Source of the DNA: Rhodopirellula sp. SM50
GTDB taxonomy: Bacteria > Planctomycetota > Planctomycetia > Pirellulales > Pirellulaceae
Direction: 5' to 3'
NCBI RefSeq assembly: GCF_002289565.1
Contig: NZ_NTFY01000073.1
Location: 1-64,000 of the forward strand
DNA: 64,000 nt
This document shows, piece after piece, positions 28,698 to 38,219 of the stretch (positions are counted from its first letter, which is position 1; every line of letters begins with the position of its first letter). The notes under the pieces are model-generated. The model was not told the DNA's origin. It saw only the letters and a program-made list of their open reading frames with translations, and ran no database searches. A program made the position numbers and the translations under genes.

Positions 28698-29327
28698 CTA
28701 CACACTGAACTTTTTGTGAAGGTCGATCAGCGGTCCATAGTTTCGTGAATCAGCCGCCTTGATTGCGGCAATGTAATCGTCACGAATCGGACTCTCGGTG
28801 TCGCGAAGGTCGGTGGCGGGCCAAAGTGTGGCCGGCTGATCGTGCTGCATCAGCCACACATTTGCCAAGAGCCTCGCCCAACGACCATTGCCGTCTTCAA
28901 ATGGATGCACCCACACAGCGCGGTGATGAAATTCAGCCGCCGTCGCAAACACCAGATCACCGGTTTCATGGTGTCGCTTGTCGACTTCCATCGCGATGAC
29001 GCCGAGTTCCGCCGCGATGATGTTAGGACTCACCCCGATGTTTTTCTCGGTGGATCGGATCTCTCCGGCCCAACTCCAAATCGAACCAAACATCTCGCGA
29101 TGCAATCCGAGTAGCCAATCAAAGTTGAAGGGCGCGATCTTTGGGGATGGTTTCGAGAGCAAGTACTTCTCGGTCACTCGCAGAATCGCCGCGAACTCGA
29201 CTTCGTTGAGTTCGCGGCGCGTCTTCACCGTTTTGAGTTTGAGGCCAGACCCATCAAACGGCGTGTCGTCATCTTTTTCGCTCGAACCAAGACCTGGTTT
29301 CGCACCCTTGCCGCGACCAGAGTTCAT
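28698..29327 (-). CDS. Fic-domain protein, 'mobile mystery protein B' type
   Basis: This 209-aa protein has the full Fic active-site motif HPFEDGNGRWAR (residues 141-152), so the catalytic His and the phosphate-binding loop are intact. The segment TRRELNEVEFAAIL, then HREMFGSIWSWAGEIRSTEKNIGV, matches mobile mystery protein B. Fic enzymes usually AMPylate or otherwise nucleotidylate target proteins. Its ATG overlaps the upstream XRE gene stop (ATGA), which indicates coupling and a toxin-antitoxin-like pair. Target and activity are unknown. No canonical inhibitory-helix motif was recognised. The ORF could start three codons earlier. Confidence 0.85.
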   Translation of the reverse strand: MNSGRGKGAKPGLGSSEKDDDTPFDGSGLKLKTVKTRRELNEVEFAAILRVTEKYLLSKPSPKIAPFNFDWLLGLHREMFGSIWSWAGEIRSTEKNIGVSPNIIAAELGVIAMEVDKRHHETGDLVFATAAEFHHRAVWVHPFEDGNGRWARLLANVWLMQHDQPATLWPATDLRDTESPIRDDYIAAIKAADSRNYGPLIDLHKKFSV

Positions 29328-29701
29328 GACGCCCACAGTTTTCGGCTGGAGGATGCGATCCGAGCCTTTGTTTCTTCGAGATGAGTTCGGGCTGAAGAAC
29401 GGGAGACAGCTTGAGACTCCAGAGCGACGTTACCTTGAGTCAACGCGATCAACCGCTTCGCTTTCTCGGTCGCGATCTGATCTCGGAATTCCTCCGCCGG
29501 GATCTCTGTTAGGTCGAAGGAGACTCCGAGAGCAAGCAGAATCGCGTGCAGGTTTGCGAACGAAAAGTCGTGATCCTCGCCACCGAGAATCCGGATCACT
29601 GTCGCCCGCGAAACGCCACTTCGGCGCGCAAGATCGGAGACAGAGATATCGAGCGCTCGCCTTCGTTCTTGGATGCGGGCAACTATTTCGGGACGAGGCA
29701 T
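29324..29701 (-). CDS. XRE-family HTH regulator, 'mobile mystery protein A'-like
   Basis: This 125-aa protein has an N-terminal helix-turn-helix (VSDLARRSGVSRATVIRILGGE). A Leu-rich segment follows (FANLHAILLALGVSFDL), and the helical tail ends SSSRKLWAS. It lies directly upstream of and overlaps the Fic gene. In this family pairing the regulator is often taken to be the antitoxin or autorepressor. The operator has not been identified; a palindromic tgttgcacgtgtgcaaca at 29780-29797, upstream of the start, is a candidate. Confidence 0.82.
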   Translation of the reverse strand: MPRPEIVARIQERRRALDISVSDLARRSGVSRATVIRILGGEDHDFSFANLHAILLALGVSFDLTEIPAEEFRDQIATEKAKRLIALTQGNVALESQAVSRSSARTHLEETKARIASSSRKLWAS

Positions 29702-29779
29702 GGCAGAAGGTCGGGGTTAACTTGGGCGGCAAATGCGCGGATCAGGCAGCGACCCGCCAGATTTTTCCGGCAATTGAAT

Positions 29780-29797
29780 TGTTGCACGTGTGCAACA
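29780..29797. promoter_or_regulatory. Candidate operator palindrome of the XRE/Fic operon
   Basis: The 18-base segment tgttgcacgtgtgcaaca is an inverted repeat (tgttgcac / gtgtgcaaca, with perfect outer 7-base arms). It lies 79 bp upstream of the XRE start, in the promoter region of the minus-strand pair. Binding by the regulator is inference. Confidence 0.5.
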
Positions 29798-29969
29798 AAA
29801 GTCAACTGGCGGTTGGGCCGCCAAGAATGATCGGTACCGCAAATGCCGAGTAAACATCGGAAGCTTGTGACCAGCCAGTATGCCGGCCCAGAAGAGCGAA
29901 AGTCTTAACCCACCTAACGGCACACCCCTCCAGGGGTCGAAAGCCAGCTAGTCTGGAGAGTGCGGTTAC

Positions 29970-30056
29970 CTCAACTTTAATGAGCCCCTTCGGTTTACTC
30001 CGATCGTCGGGTCAACGAACAAGCCGACGTTGGTCCCATCGACTGACGCTGTCTTG
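29970..30056. repeat. Direct repeat, right copy
   Basis: This is a diverged copy of 27514-27600 (shared blocks ttcggtttactccga and caagccgacgttggtcc). The terminator T-run is replaced by cttgggcgg, so it would not function as a terminator. The region 30057-30155 has no gene. Confidence 0.75.
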
Positions 30057-30155
30057 GGCGGAGTTCTGGCGTCGTATGCGTTTACTTGAGACGGCCTAAT
30101 CAGTTTGAAGATTTTGAATCGTTTCGTGTCGAGCGGCCCCACACTCGGTCTTGCT

Positions 30156-32213
30156 TTAAATCCCGTGACGCGGCATTTGGTATTCTCGGGTCCGACAGAA
30201 CACTCGTTGGTTATTCAGGAATGCATCAATGTCAACGTGCAGATAAAAGTTCTGCTCGTCACAGGTCAAACGTGTTTTCGTTTTGATATGTGGTTTCCAC
30301 GGTCCGCGTGCGAGAAAGTGCTCCCAGTGAACTTCGCCACTGGCGGTATTGATCGCGTCGTGATCGACCGTATACCGCTCGACGCCGCGACTGGATCGCT
30401 CCAGATCGATGTCACGCCAATACTGTCGTCCTCGCCCTTTGCGAACTTGCAATTCCGATCGTCCCGCGCCGATATCCCGAATGACCTTCCAACTTCGTTC
30501 GGTAGCCTCGATCGTTTCACTCTTGGTCGGCGCGGCCGCTTCGACCGGCGGGAACGTGACCGAAGGTGAGGGAGCTTCGGGGCTGCGAATCGGCAGACTG
30601 AGATGACTGCGTGAGGTTTCGATTCCGAGAGTTGCCCTCGCCGGTGGAAGCCAGACCTGTGGCCAATAGCTGGTGCTTAGGGCCAGCCGCACGCGATGTC
30701 CAGGCGGGATCGTTTGCGCCAAATCATTCATCCGCACCGCAACAGAATATCGTCGACCTCGTTCAAGCGGTTCGGCGGTCGCATGCGAGTTTCGATGCGT
30801 TAAGTTAAGCAACCCATACGTCAGTCGCGTGACACGCCCGTCGGGAAGCACTTCACACAACCGAGCGGCGATCATCGCCACCGGTTGGTCCGAATCCAAT
30901 TCAAGGTGGACGACCGGCGCGCCGACGATTTCAATCTGCTGCTCCAGGCGGGGGCTTTGAAACAGCACCGCTCCGCCATCTTCTTCACGCTGGTCGTCAG
31001 GCAAATCCGGCGGCGCTGACTCGCCACACCACTTTCCACCGAAGTAACCCAACGTAACCGGAGAACTGAATTCGATTCGATTGCGAGGCTCCGATTCGAC
31101 AGAATTTGCGGGGCGTCCGTCGGCCCGCATCGCCATGGTCGGATAGCCGGTCGTCAGTGGATAGTCGACGTCTTCGATGTTCGGCGACGGCCAACGCGGT
31201 TCTGCAATCCAGCGACCAGGACGATGCTCGTAACCGGTACTCGGCGGCATCGAATCTTGCATGTACAAACGCAGCGTCGACTCATCATCGATTCCGTTTG
31301 TCTCGTCATCTTTTAAATGTCGGTCCCACCAGCGGAGCGTTTCTTGCAGGAATCCGATCGCCGGTCCGGGAACACCGATGTGCGGATACTTGTGCGCCCA
31401 AGGTCCAACCAAGCCCATCCGCGGAACGTCGGGTGGAAGATCCCGCACCAAGCGAAAGACGCTGTTGGTATACGGGTCGGCCCAACCGCTGACCGCCATC
31501 ACCGGCGTGCGAATCTTCGAATAATCTTCGCAAACACTTCCATGTTCCCAGTACTTGTCACGTGTCTGATGCCGCAGCCACGGAACCAACCACGACTCGG
31601 CCGCCTCCAACCGCTGCATCCACATCGACTCCCACCGATCACCGACAATTTGGGGGTCCGGTGGCAACGTCATGTAGCCGAGCATGGTGGCGGCCCAGCT
31701 CAAGTTGTCGCCCAATAAACAGCCGCCCATGTAATGCACGTCATCGGCGTAACGATCGTCGGTCGAACAAATGGTCACGACCGCGTCCAATTGCGGTGGC
31801 TGGAGCGAGGCCAGTTGCAAGCCGTTGAATCCGCCCCAACTGATGCCCATGATCCCACAACGACCGTTGCACCAGGGTTGCCGTTCGAGCCAACGAAGGA
31901 TCTCCAGTCCATCGTCAAGCTCTTGTTGGCTGTATTCATCGTGCAGCACTCCCTCGCTATCGCCGCTACCGCGGATGTCGACGCGAACACCCGCATAACC
32001 ATGACCGGCGTAGTAGGAGTGCGTCATCGTATCGCGAGTGACCGTCCCGTCTCGTTTTCGGTAGGGAATGTATTCCAAGATGGCGGGCACGGGCGCATCT
32101 TCCGCACTTTCCGGCATCCAAATGCGCGCCGCCAGACGGACCCCATCGGGCATCGGGATCCATTGGTTTTCGATTTCGCGGACTGCGTTGGGAAATGATT
32201 CGACTATCTTCAA
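30156..32213 (-). CDS. CocE/NonD family alpha/beta hydrolase
   Basis: This 685-aa protein belongs to the X-Pro dipeptidyl-peptidase/CocE family. The nucleophile Ser is in GIMGISWGGFNG. The catalytic Asp is in AVSGWADPYTN, and the His is in VGPWAHKYPH. The N-terminal half begins IPMPDGVRLAARIWMP, typical of CocE. The C-terminal jelly-roll domain includes VHLELDSDQPVAMIAARLCEV. There is no signal peptide. Substrates of the family are esters or amides of small acyl groups; the specific substrate is unknown. It lies 70 bp downstream of the ATP-grasp gene on the same strand. Confidence 0.92.
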   Translation of the reverse strand: MKIVESFPNAVREIENQWIPMPDGVRLAARIWMPESAEDAPVPAILEYIPYRKRDGTVTRDTMTHSYYAGHGYAGVRVDIRGSGDSEGVLHDEYSQQELDDGLEILRWLERQPWCNGRCGIMGISWGGFNGLQLASLQPPQLDAVVTICSTDDRYADDVHYMGGCLLGDNLSWAATMLGYMTLPPDPQIVGDRWESMWMQRLEAAESWLVPWLRHQTRDKYWEHGSVCEDYSKIRTPVMAVSGWADPYTNSVFRLVRDLPPDVPRMGLVGPWAHKYPHIGVPGPAIGFLQETLRWWDRHLKDDETNGIDDESTLRLYMQDSMPPSTGYEHRPGRWIAEPRWPSPNIEDVDYPLTTGYPTMAMRADGRPANSVESEPRNRIEFSSPVTLGYFGGKWCGESAPPDLPDDQREEDGGAVLFQSPRLEQQIEIVGAPVVHLELDSDQPVAMIAARLCEVLPDGRVTRLTYGLLNLTHRNSHATAEPLERGRRYSVAVRMNDLAQTIPPGHRVRLALSTSYWPQVWLPPARATLGIETSRSHLSLPIRSPEAPSPSVTFPPVEAAAPTKSETIEATERSWKVIRDIGAGRSELQVRKGRGRQYWRDIDLERSSRGVERYTVDHDAINTASGEVHWEHFLARGPWKPHIKTKTRLTCDEQNFYLHVDIDAFLNNQRVFCRTREYQMPRHGI

Positions 32214-32282
32214 AGCTTAACCTTTTCTATAACCAAGTAGGGCAGCTGGCCAAACCAGTAACAGGGGCTGGCCGCAGACGAG

Positions 32283-33638
32283 TTAATACTCCAGCACCAC
32301 TTCATGGCGATCGGCCAGTTCGATCTCAGCCCCTTGCAAGCGGAAGTCGAGTAAATCGACGACTTGGTTGAATTGATTCAATAATGCTTCCTCGTTCTTC
32401 GCCCCCATGAAGATTTCGGCGATCAGCCAACTGTAGGTATCGACGTGTGTTTGTTCAGAAAGTCGTTGACCGAGATGCACTGCGGGCCTGACTTTGGTCC
32501 CTGGAAATTGGCGTGTCACTGCCTCGATTTCGGCGTCGCCGGGTGTTCGCGTCACCACCGCGTCTTCGGCAAAACAGCGAAGCATGAATTTAGCGGCGAC
32601 AGTGAACTGCCCCGAACCGCGAACCAAACTCGGTTGCCGGCCGACAGCCAAGTCCGCAATGATTTTCATATTTGCATCACCGTCAATCATTTGAAACTGC
32701 GGCGAATGGCTTTGACTGATTCGTGGGTTGATCTCCAACAACGAGACGGCATCTGAGTCAGGGTCCCAAAAGAATTCGATGTTAAATGCACCACCGTCAA
32801 ATCCGATTCGCTCGATCACTTTGTCCGACGCATCGATGATCCGCTTCTGAACGTCGTCGGGAAGTTTCGATGGGTATTGATACCGGTGAAATGCCGTGTG
32901 ATTTGGGAAACGGACCGAATCAACGATGCCATGAATCTCCGTCTCGCCGCCGAAGCGGTAGCCTTCTGCCGTGCAGGCCTGAGGCACCATAATGTCGTTC
33001 TCAGCGATGAACAACCGTTCCGAATCTTTGCCACCGAACGGTTCGGGGAACTCGACTTGGACCTGTTTCATCAAAGCAGCTAACGGCTCGGAGAAATAGT
33101 CGATTTTCATCCGTGCTTGCTCCATCGCATCGGAGAGCGCCGCGGCCGAATCGATTTTGAACGCCAATTGCCCGAGCACGCCCTTGACCGGTTTGATCCA
33201 AAACGGTGGCTTGAGCCCCTCGTCGATCAACTGTCGCCATGCTCGCTCGGGCGATTCGTCCAGCTGCAACGCCGCAAAGGCGGGAACGACTTCCGGCGCG
33301 ACCTCCCGCTGAAGCGTTCGACTCCACAGTTTGTGTTCGCACTTCAAGACCGCCTCGATGCTCGGAGCGGGCAGCGAGAATTCTTCACACAAGATCGGCG
33401 CGATCAACGAGGCCGGAAAGTCGTAAAACGTCAGCAGCCCGTCGATCGTATCCGAAAAACAGTTCAGCCTCCGCCGCGCCTCGGTGAGCGTTTCCTCGAC
33501 GTCGCGATTCTCCACTCGCACCTCATTCCACCAAAATAAATTGTGGAAGTTGTAGCCATATTCCGCACTGAGCGGACGCAAATGATATCGATCATTGAAG
33601 GGATCGTTACCGAGGACAAAAATATTCTTGCGTGTCAT
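32283..33638 (-). CDS. ATP-grasp domain enzyme
   Basis: This 451-aa cytoplasmic protein has an ATP-grasp fold. The segment PPFWIKPVKGVLGQLAFKI matches the ATP-binding Lys strand. FNIEFFWDPDSDAVSLLEINPRISQSH carries the metal-binding E and N of the active site. The N-terminal part (TRKNIFVLGNDPFND) looks like a pre-ATP-grasp Rossmann-like domain. Such enzymes ligate a carboxylate to an amine or thiol; the substrate is unknown. An upstream ATG at 33707 is open, but the strand-like TRKNIFVLG marks the start. Confidence 0.82.
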   Translation of the reverse strand: MTRKNIFVLGNDPFNDRYHLRPLSAEYGYNFHNLFWWNEVRVENRDVEETLTEARRRLNCFSDTIDGLLTFYDFPASLIAPILCEEFSLPAPSIEAVLKCEHKLWSRTLQREVAPEVVPAFAALQLDESPERAWRQLIDEGLKPPFWIKPVKGVLGQLAFKIDSAAALSDAMEQARMKIDYFSEPLAALMKQVQVEFPEPFGGKDSERLFIAENDIMVPQACTAEGYRFGGETEIHGIVDSVRFPNHTAFHRYQYPSKLPDDVQKRIIDASDKVIERIGFDGGAFNIEFFWDPDSDAVSLLEINPRISQSHSPQFQMIDGDANMKIIADLAVGRQPSLVRGSGQFTVAAKFMLRCFAEDAVVTRTPGDAEIEAVTRQFPGTKVRPAVHLGQRLSEQTHVDTYSWLIAEIFMGAKNEEALLNQFNQVVDLLDFRLQGAEIELADRHEVVLEY

Positions 33639-33722
33639 GCCTGGCATTCCTGTTGCGCAAAAATGGCCGAAGCGTGGCGGTTGTGGACGCGACAAACCAT
33701 GGATCACTTGTTTCTTGGTTAC

Positions 33723-34763
33723 CTACCGCCTGGCCGTCGCCTTTTGGTGATCACGTTGATGGGGCATCAAGATCGGCTTCCAGGTTTGCAGACGCTCGAA
33801 CACGTCATCCATCGCGGCGACGACCTGATCAGACGAGCCCCGCCAACGGAATCCTGCTGTTCTTCCATCGCGTTTCACTTCGACGCTTTTCATCACGTTT
33901 GACATGGGTGTGCTGCCATCGGCCCACAATGTTTCATAGGCGACAATTCCATTCAGAACGGTCTCCATCTTGCCAGCCACATCCTCGGACTTCGCAACGA
34001 AATCTGCCTGCTCATACAACGTGCCGTCGGCTTGCTTTCCGAATGACCAAGTGATCTGTTGGTGCTGCGCAAGGATCGGCATGGCAATGGGATGCTTTTT
34101 CAATTCGCCAAGATTGATTGCTGCTCCGTATATCCAGGCTTCGTCGACTTTGTCCGTCAACAAAGGTGAATCCTTGCCTTCGAGCGAAGGGGACTCACCG
34201 GACAGCAGCTTCAATGCTTCCTTGCCGTTGGGCACCGACGACGCCAGCAGGATCGTGTCCGAGTCGACCATCACGATGGTCATTTCCTGATCGCCCGAGG
34301 GGCCATCGTCGGACGGTTTCTGCTTGGACAGCGTGATCGTGTGCAGCGTGTGGTTTTGCCACTGCGTCTTGCGGTGGTTCATCGCTTTGCTTAGAAGTTT
34401 TTCGATTTTGTCCGCATCGAAATTCGCCTGAATCAGGACCGTGCCGGTGTACTCCCGGTAGTCACGGCTGAACATGGTTAGTGATCTCAAATCTTTCGGC
34501 GGATCGATTCCGTATCGCTGTTTCATCCAACCCTGCGCCATCTTACGAACCATCGGCTTCTCGCGTCGAAGTTTCTGCCACACCTGCGAATCGCTGAGTG
34601 ATTCGTAGTCGACGTGGACCAGCCATTGTGCGTTGGCGGGCACGCGCGACGGATCAAGGGTCTCAGCTTTGGAACTCGACAGTCCCGCGGTAGAAAGAAG
34701 AAGGATCGAGCAGAGGGGAAGCCACGCCATTCGTGGTGACAGCGTTATGGTTCGCAACAGCAT
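33723..34763 (-). CDS. Secreted protein of unknown function
   Basis: This 346-aa protein has a signal peptide (MLLRTITLSPRMAWLPLCSILLLSTAGLSSSKA). The mature part contains VPANAQWLVHVDYESLSDS, a pattern found in planctomycete exported proteins that assess model or surface features, but I do not recognise a named domain. It is the first gene of a minus-strand run of three, ending 84 bp before the ATP-grasp ATG. The function is unknown. Confidence 0.75.
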   Translation of the reverse strand: MLLRTITLSPRMAWLPLCSILLLSTAGLSSSKAETLDPSRVPANAQWLVHVDYESLSDSQVWQKLRREKPMVRKMAQGWMKQRYGIDPPKDLRSLTMFSRDYREYTGTVLIQANFDADKIEKLLSKAMNHRKTQWQNHTLHTITLSKQKPSDDGPSGDQEMTIVMVDSDTILLASSVPNGKEALKLLSGESPSLEGKDSPLLTDKVDEAWIYGAAINLGELKKHPIAMPILAQHQQITWSFGKQADGTLYEQADFVAKSEDVAGKMETVLNGIVAYETLWADGSTPMSNVMKSVEVKRDGRTAGFRWRGSSDQVVAAMDDVFERLQTWKPILMPHQRDHQKATARR

Positions 34764-35215
34764 CTTATGGGGCTCCTTGATCTTGTTTGGGTTTTAGGAA
34801 TTGCGAGCGTCGAACATCAAGGCTGCGAACGTCGTGCCAGACTTCTCGACCGGCGGCGAAGTGTTCCTAACGTATCTGACGGACCGCGAGCTGTCGGCAT
34901 TTAACGTCATCCCAAAGCAACACCCGAATCAGCATGAAGCACTGCGGGAACAATTACTGTTGCATCCATCTGGTACGACAGGCTTCCATCCTGTTGACGA
35001 GGCCGTCAATCCTTTGAAAACACCGCCAGTCCATGGGGCTTTCCTGATACGTGCATCGGAGAATCCACACCGCGGGCCGCATGCATTCGACGCGCTGGAG
35101 CCCCGCGACAGCAGTGATCGCAGAAGCCGCGGCAACTGGACAGCATCTTTTTGATTGAACCGAAGCTATGACGTCATCGGGTACAGTGTTGTTTGGTCAA
35201 TAAACAAGCACCAGC
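34764..35215. other. Spacer without clear gene
   Basis: This 452-bp spacer separates divergent units. A short palindrome-like acaggcttccatcctgtt (34979-34996) is a relative of the 'cttccagcctg' repeats. An open frame (34801-35154) starts with TTG and has no recognisable features. Confidence 0.5.
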
Positions 35216-35332
35216 ATGAACGATTTAAGACCACAGAAACTGGCAGCTTCGAGCTGGCTGTTCTCGATCATATTGTTTTCAACGGCCATTCTGACCGCAT
35301 TCGCGGTGTTGGGGAGGACTCGTAATGTTTGA
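35216..35332 (+). CDS. Tiny membrane protein upstream of YeeE-like gene
   Basis: The 38-aa frame (MNDLRPQKLAASSWLF, then SIILFSTAILTAFAVLG, ending RTRNV) predicts one transmembrane helix. It overlaps the next start by 8 bp (35325-35332), suggesting translational coupling. No family is recognised. Such small subunits accompany some transporters, which is inference. Confidence 0.45.
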   Translation: MNDLRPQKLAASSWLFSIILFSTAILTAFAVLGRTRNV

Positions 35333-35915
35333 TCCACTGTGGAAACTGGCTCTGGGCTTGCTGACCGGAATGGTCTTCGGCCTGCTGCTGCAGAAGGGCC
35401 GAGTGGCGAAATTTCATGTGATCGTCAATCAGTTCCTGTTTCGCGACTGGACCGTCGTCAAGATTATGGGCACGGCCGTCGTGGTGGGGGCGATCGGAAT
35501 TTACGCGTTGCAGCCCACCGGTGCCGTTTCGCTACACGTCAAGCCGCTTGTTTGGCTTGGCATCGTCGCGGGCGGCATTTGCTTCGGAGCCGGAATGGCG
35601 ATCTTTGGCTATTGCCCCGGGACCAGTGTTGCTGCCTGCGGTGAAGGCCGACGTGACGCGATGGTAGGGGTGATCGGAATGCTGCTTGGGGCTGGACTCT
35701 ACGTGGTTCTGTACCCGCAGCTCTCCGGATTGCTGAAGACTTGGGGTGACGCCGGCAAAGTGACGCTTGCGGAGTGGAGCGGTACTTCGCCCTGGCTGTG
35801 GATAGGCGTCCTCTGCCTCGGTGCATTAGCAGCGTTTGCCGTATTTGCTCGCAGTTGGGGAGATGCCACTCCGAGGCTGCACAAAGGCGCACGCCAGCGA
35901 CACAGCGCAGGCTAA
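35325..35915 (+). CDS. YeeE/YedE family sulfur transporter
   Basis: This 196-aa inner-membrane protein has about five hydrophobic segments. The hallmark FGAGMAIFGYCPGTSVAACGEGRRDAMVG carries two conserved Cys, used in characterised YeeE to relay thiosulfate through the membrane. The first segment WKLALGLLTGMVFGLLLQKGRV is typical. It is about half the length of full two-domain YeeE, as in single-domain homologues. The substrate is probably thiosulfate or another reduced sulfur compound, by family only. Confidence 0.85.
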   Translation: MFDPLWKLALGLLTGMVFGLLLQKGRVAKFHVIVNQFLFRDWTVVKIMGTAVVVGAIGIYALQPTGAVSLHVKPLVWLGIVAGGICFGAGMAIFGYCPGTSVAACGEGRRDAMVGVIGMLLGAGLYVVLYPQLSGLLKTWGDAGKVTLAEWSGTSPWLWIGVLCLGALAAFAVFARSWGDATPRLHKGARQRHSAG

Positions 35916-36229
35916 ACAGAAGACGCAGGCAATATCAACACGTCGGCAGGTCCGCAATTAGGTAGTGAACATGGGTGCGGATGGGGAAGATTTGGCGTGT
36001 CATTTGCAACTCGAATGTATCAACTGTTTGGATGCCAGTCGTGTTCATCGCCGGGGTCTTTACGCTCACCGGCGTGATCTCGGCAGGGCGCTCGTCGTTC
36101 ACGCCCAGGAAGATGTGTTCACTCAGCCATCAGGAGATGCCGGCGACCGAGTCGCATTCGGTTTGATGGAAACGAAGTCGATCGAGGAAAGATCCGACGA
36201 ATCTTGAACAGGACACAGGACACAGGACG
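35916..36229. other. Spacer without clear gene
   Basis: This 314-bp region precedes the aconitase gene. Several short open frames overlap here without database-like features; one (35975-36166) contains a hydrophobic stretch VWMPVVFIAGVFTLTGVI and could be a gene fragment. A gacacaggacacaggac repeat lies just before the aconitase ATG. Confidence 0.4.
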
Positions 36230-38173
36230 ATGGCCACCAACATCACCCATCAACTGATTGAAAGTCATTTGGTTTCCGGTTCCCTCCAGCCGGACTCCGA
36301 GATCGCGATCCGGATCGACCAAACGCTGACGCAGGACGCGACCGGCACGCTGGTGATGTTGGAACTGGAGGCGATGGATTTGGATCACGCCCGCACCGAG
36401 GTGTCGGTGCAATACGTCGATCACAACTTGCTGCAAGAAGACCACAAGAACCCAGACGACCATCTGTTCTTGGAAAGCGCGGCCAAGCGATTCGGGTTGT
36501 GGTTTAGTCGTCCTGGCAACGGAGTCTCGCATCCGCTGCATCAAGAGCGGTTTGGCAGGCCGGGGGCGACGCTACTGGGATCGGATTCACACACGTGTGC
36601 CGCCGGCGCGATCGGGATGTTGGCGATTGGTGCTGGCGGATTGGAAGTTGCTATGGCGATCGCCGGCGAACCGTTCTTCGTCAAGATGCCGAAGGTGTGC
36701 AATGTCCGATTAGAAGGCGAGTTGCCCGATTGGGTCAGCGCCAAAGACATTATCTTGGAAATGTTGCGGCGGCATGACGTAAAAGGAGGCGTCGGCTGGA
36801 TTCTGGAGTACACGGGCGGTGGCTTGCAAGGACTCTCGGCAATGGACCGACATGTGATTGCCAACATGGGCGCCGAATTGGGCGCAACGGCCAGTGTGTT
36901 TCCTTCGGATCACGTGACACGGCAATTCTTGAAAGCTCAAGGTCGGGAGCAGGATTGGCAGGAATTGCAGCCAGGGCCCGACGCCAAGTACGATCGTGAG
37001 GAAGTCATCGAGTTGGACAAGCTGGAACCTTTGATTGCCCTGCCGACGAGTCCCGGCAACGTTGTTCCAGTTCGTGACGTTGCTGGCGAACCGATCTATC
37101 AAGCCTACGTCGGCTCCAGTGCGAACCCTGGTTACCGCGACTTTGCGATCGTCGCCGAAATGCTCAACGGACATCGCGTTGCCGATGGCGTTTCACTGGA
37201 CATCAACCCGACATCGCGACAGATTTTGCAAAACCTCGCTCGCGACGGGCACGTGCTTACGCTGTTGAAGGCCGGCGCACGACTGCATCAAGCTGGCTGC
37301 AACGGCTGCATCGGCATGGGGCAAGCACCGGCGACTAATCGAATCAGTTTGCGAACTGTGCCCCGCAATTTTCCCGGACGAAGCGGCACTCGCGAAGATG
37401 CCGTGCATTTGTGTAGCCCCGAAACGGCTGCCGCCTCGGCCTTAACGGGCAAGATCACCGACCCGCGCGATACGGACGTGCCTTGTCCACCGATCGACGA
37501 ACCGCAATCGCCAATCATCGACACTGGTCAGTTTGCTCCGCCTCCAGAATTTCCGCGCGAGGTTGTGCCTGAACTGTTGAAGGGACCGAACATCCAGTCG
37601 TTACCCGAATCTCAGCCGCTCACTCATTCGCTCGAAGCGAAAGTGCTGCTGTCCGTTGGCGACAATGTATCCACCGACGAGATCATGCCGGCCGGTGCGC
37701 GAGTGCTTCCCTTCCGTAGCAACATACCAAGAATCGCCGAATTCGTTTACATCGACGTGGATCCGACCTATGTCGAGCGGGCGAAAGATTACGAAGGTGC
37801 TCACGCGATCATCGGCGGTGCTAATTACGGCCAAGGGTCGAGCCGTGAACACGCGGCGATTGCACCACAGTATCTGGGCCTGCGATTGGTCATCGCCGAG
37901 AGCTTTGCCCGTATTCATTTTCAAAATCTTGTCAACTTCGGGATCCTACCGTTGACGGTTGCAGAGGCGAGTGATCACATTGCAGCCAATGACACGCTTG
38001 TCATCGAACTTCCAGCCGAGCAACTTCGTTCTGGTCATGACGTGGCCCTCCTGAACACAACACGACACACCAAGCTAACCGGCCAACACAAACTCTCGCA
38101 GCGACAACAGGAAGTCCTCATCGCTGGCGGACTGATCCCCTGGATGCGATCGAGAAAGGATCAACGGAAGTGA
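36230..38173 (+). CDS. Aconitate hydratase
   Basis: This 647-aa [4Fe-4S] enzyme isomerises citrate and isocitrate in the TCA cycle. The cluster Cys residues are in LLGSDSHTCAAGA and in QAGCNGCIGMG. The swivelling domain is present near the C-terminus (NVSTDEIMPAGARVLPFRSN; IGGANYGQGSSREHAAIAPQYLG). The length fits the compact bacterial/mitochondrial-type class rather than AcnA (about 890) or AcnB (about 865). A single ATG follows the short gacacagga direct repeat. It stands apart from the sdh genes. Confidence 0.93.
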   Translation: MATNITHQLIESHLVSGSLQPDSEIAIRIDQTLTQDATGTLVMLELEAMDLDHARTEVSVQYVDHNLLQEDHKNPDDHLFLESAAKRFGLWFSRPGNGVSHPLHQERFGRPGATLLGSDSHTCAAGAIGMLAIGAGGLEVAMAIAGEPFFVKMPKVCNVRLEGELPDWVSAKDIILEMLRRHDVKGGVGWILEYTGGGLQGLSAMDRHVIANMGAELGATASVFPSDHVTRQFLKAQGREQDWQELQPGPDAKYDREEVIELDKLEPLIALPTSPGNVVPVRDVAGEPIYQAYVGSSANPGYRDFAIVAEMLNGHRVADGVSLDINPTSRQILQNLARDGHVLTLLKAGARLHQAGCNGCIGMGQAPATNRISLRTVPRNFPGRSGTREDAVHLCSPETAAASALTGKITDPRDTDVPCPPIDEPQSPIIDTGQFAPPPEFPREVVPELLKGPNIQSLPESQPLTHSLEAKVLLSVGDNVSTDEIMPAGARVLPFRSNIPRIAEFVYIDVDPTYVERAKDYEGAHAIIGGANYGQGSSREHAAIAPQYLGLRLVIAESFARIHFQNLVNFGILPLTVAEASDHIAANDTLVIELPAEQLRSGHDVALLNTTRHTKLTGQHKLSQRQQEVLIAGGLIPWMRSRKDQRK

Positions 38174-38219
38174 TGAAGGCCAGTTGCGATGTCGGATGGG
38201 TTCTCATTGACCAAATCGA

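Noticed and set aside
34801-35154. 117-aa plus ORF with TTG start
   Set aside because: It has no features, no ribosome binding site, and includes a piece of the intergenic repeat family.
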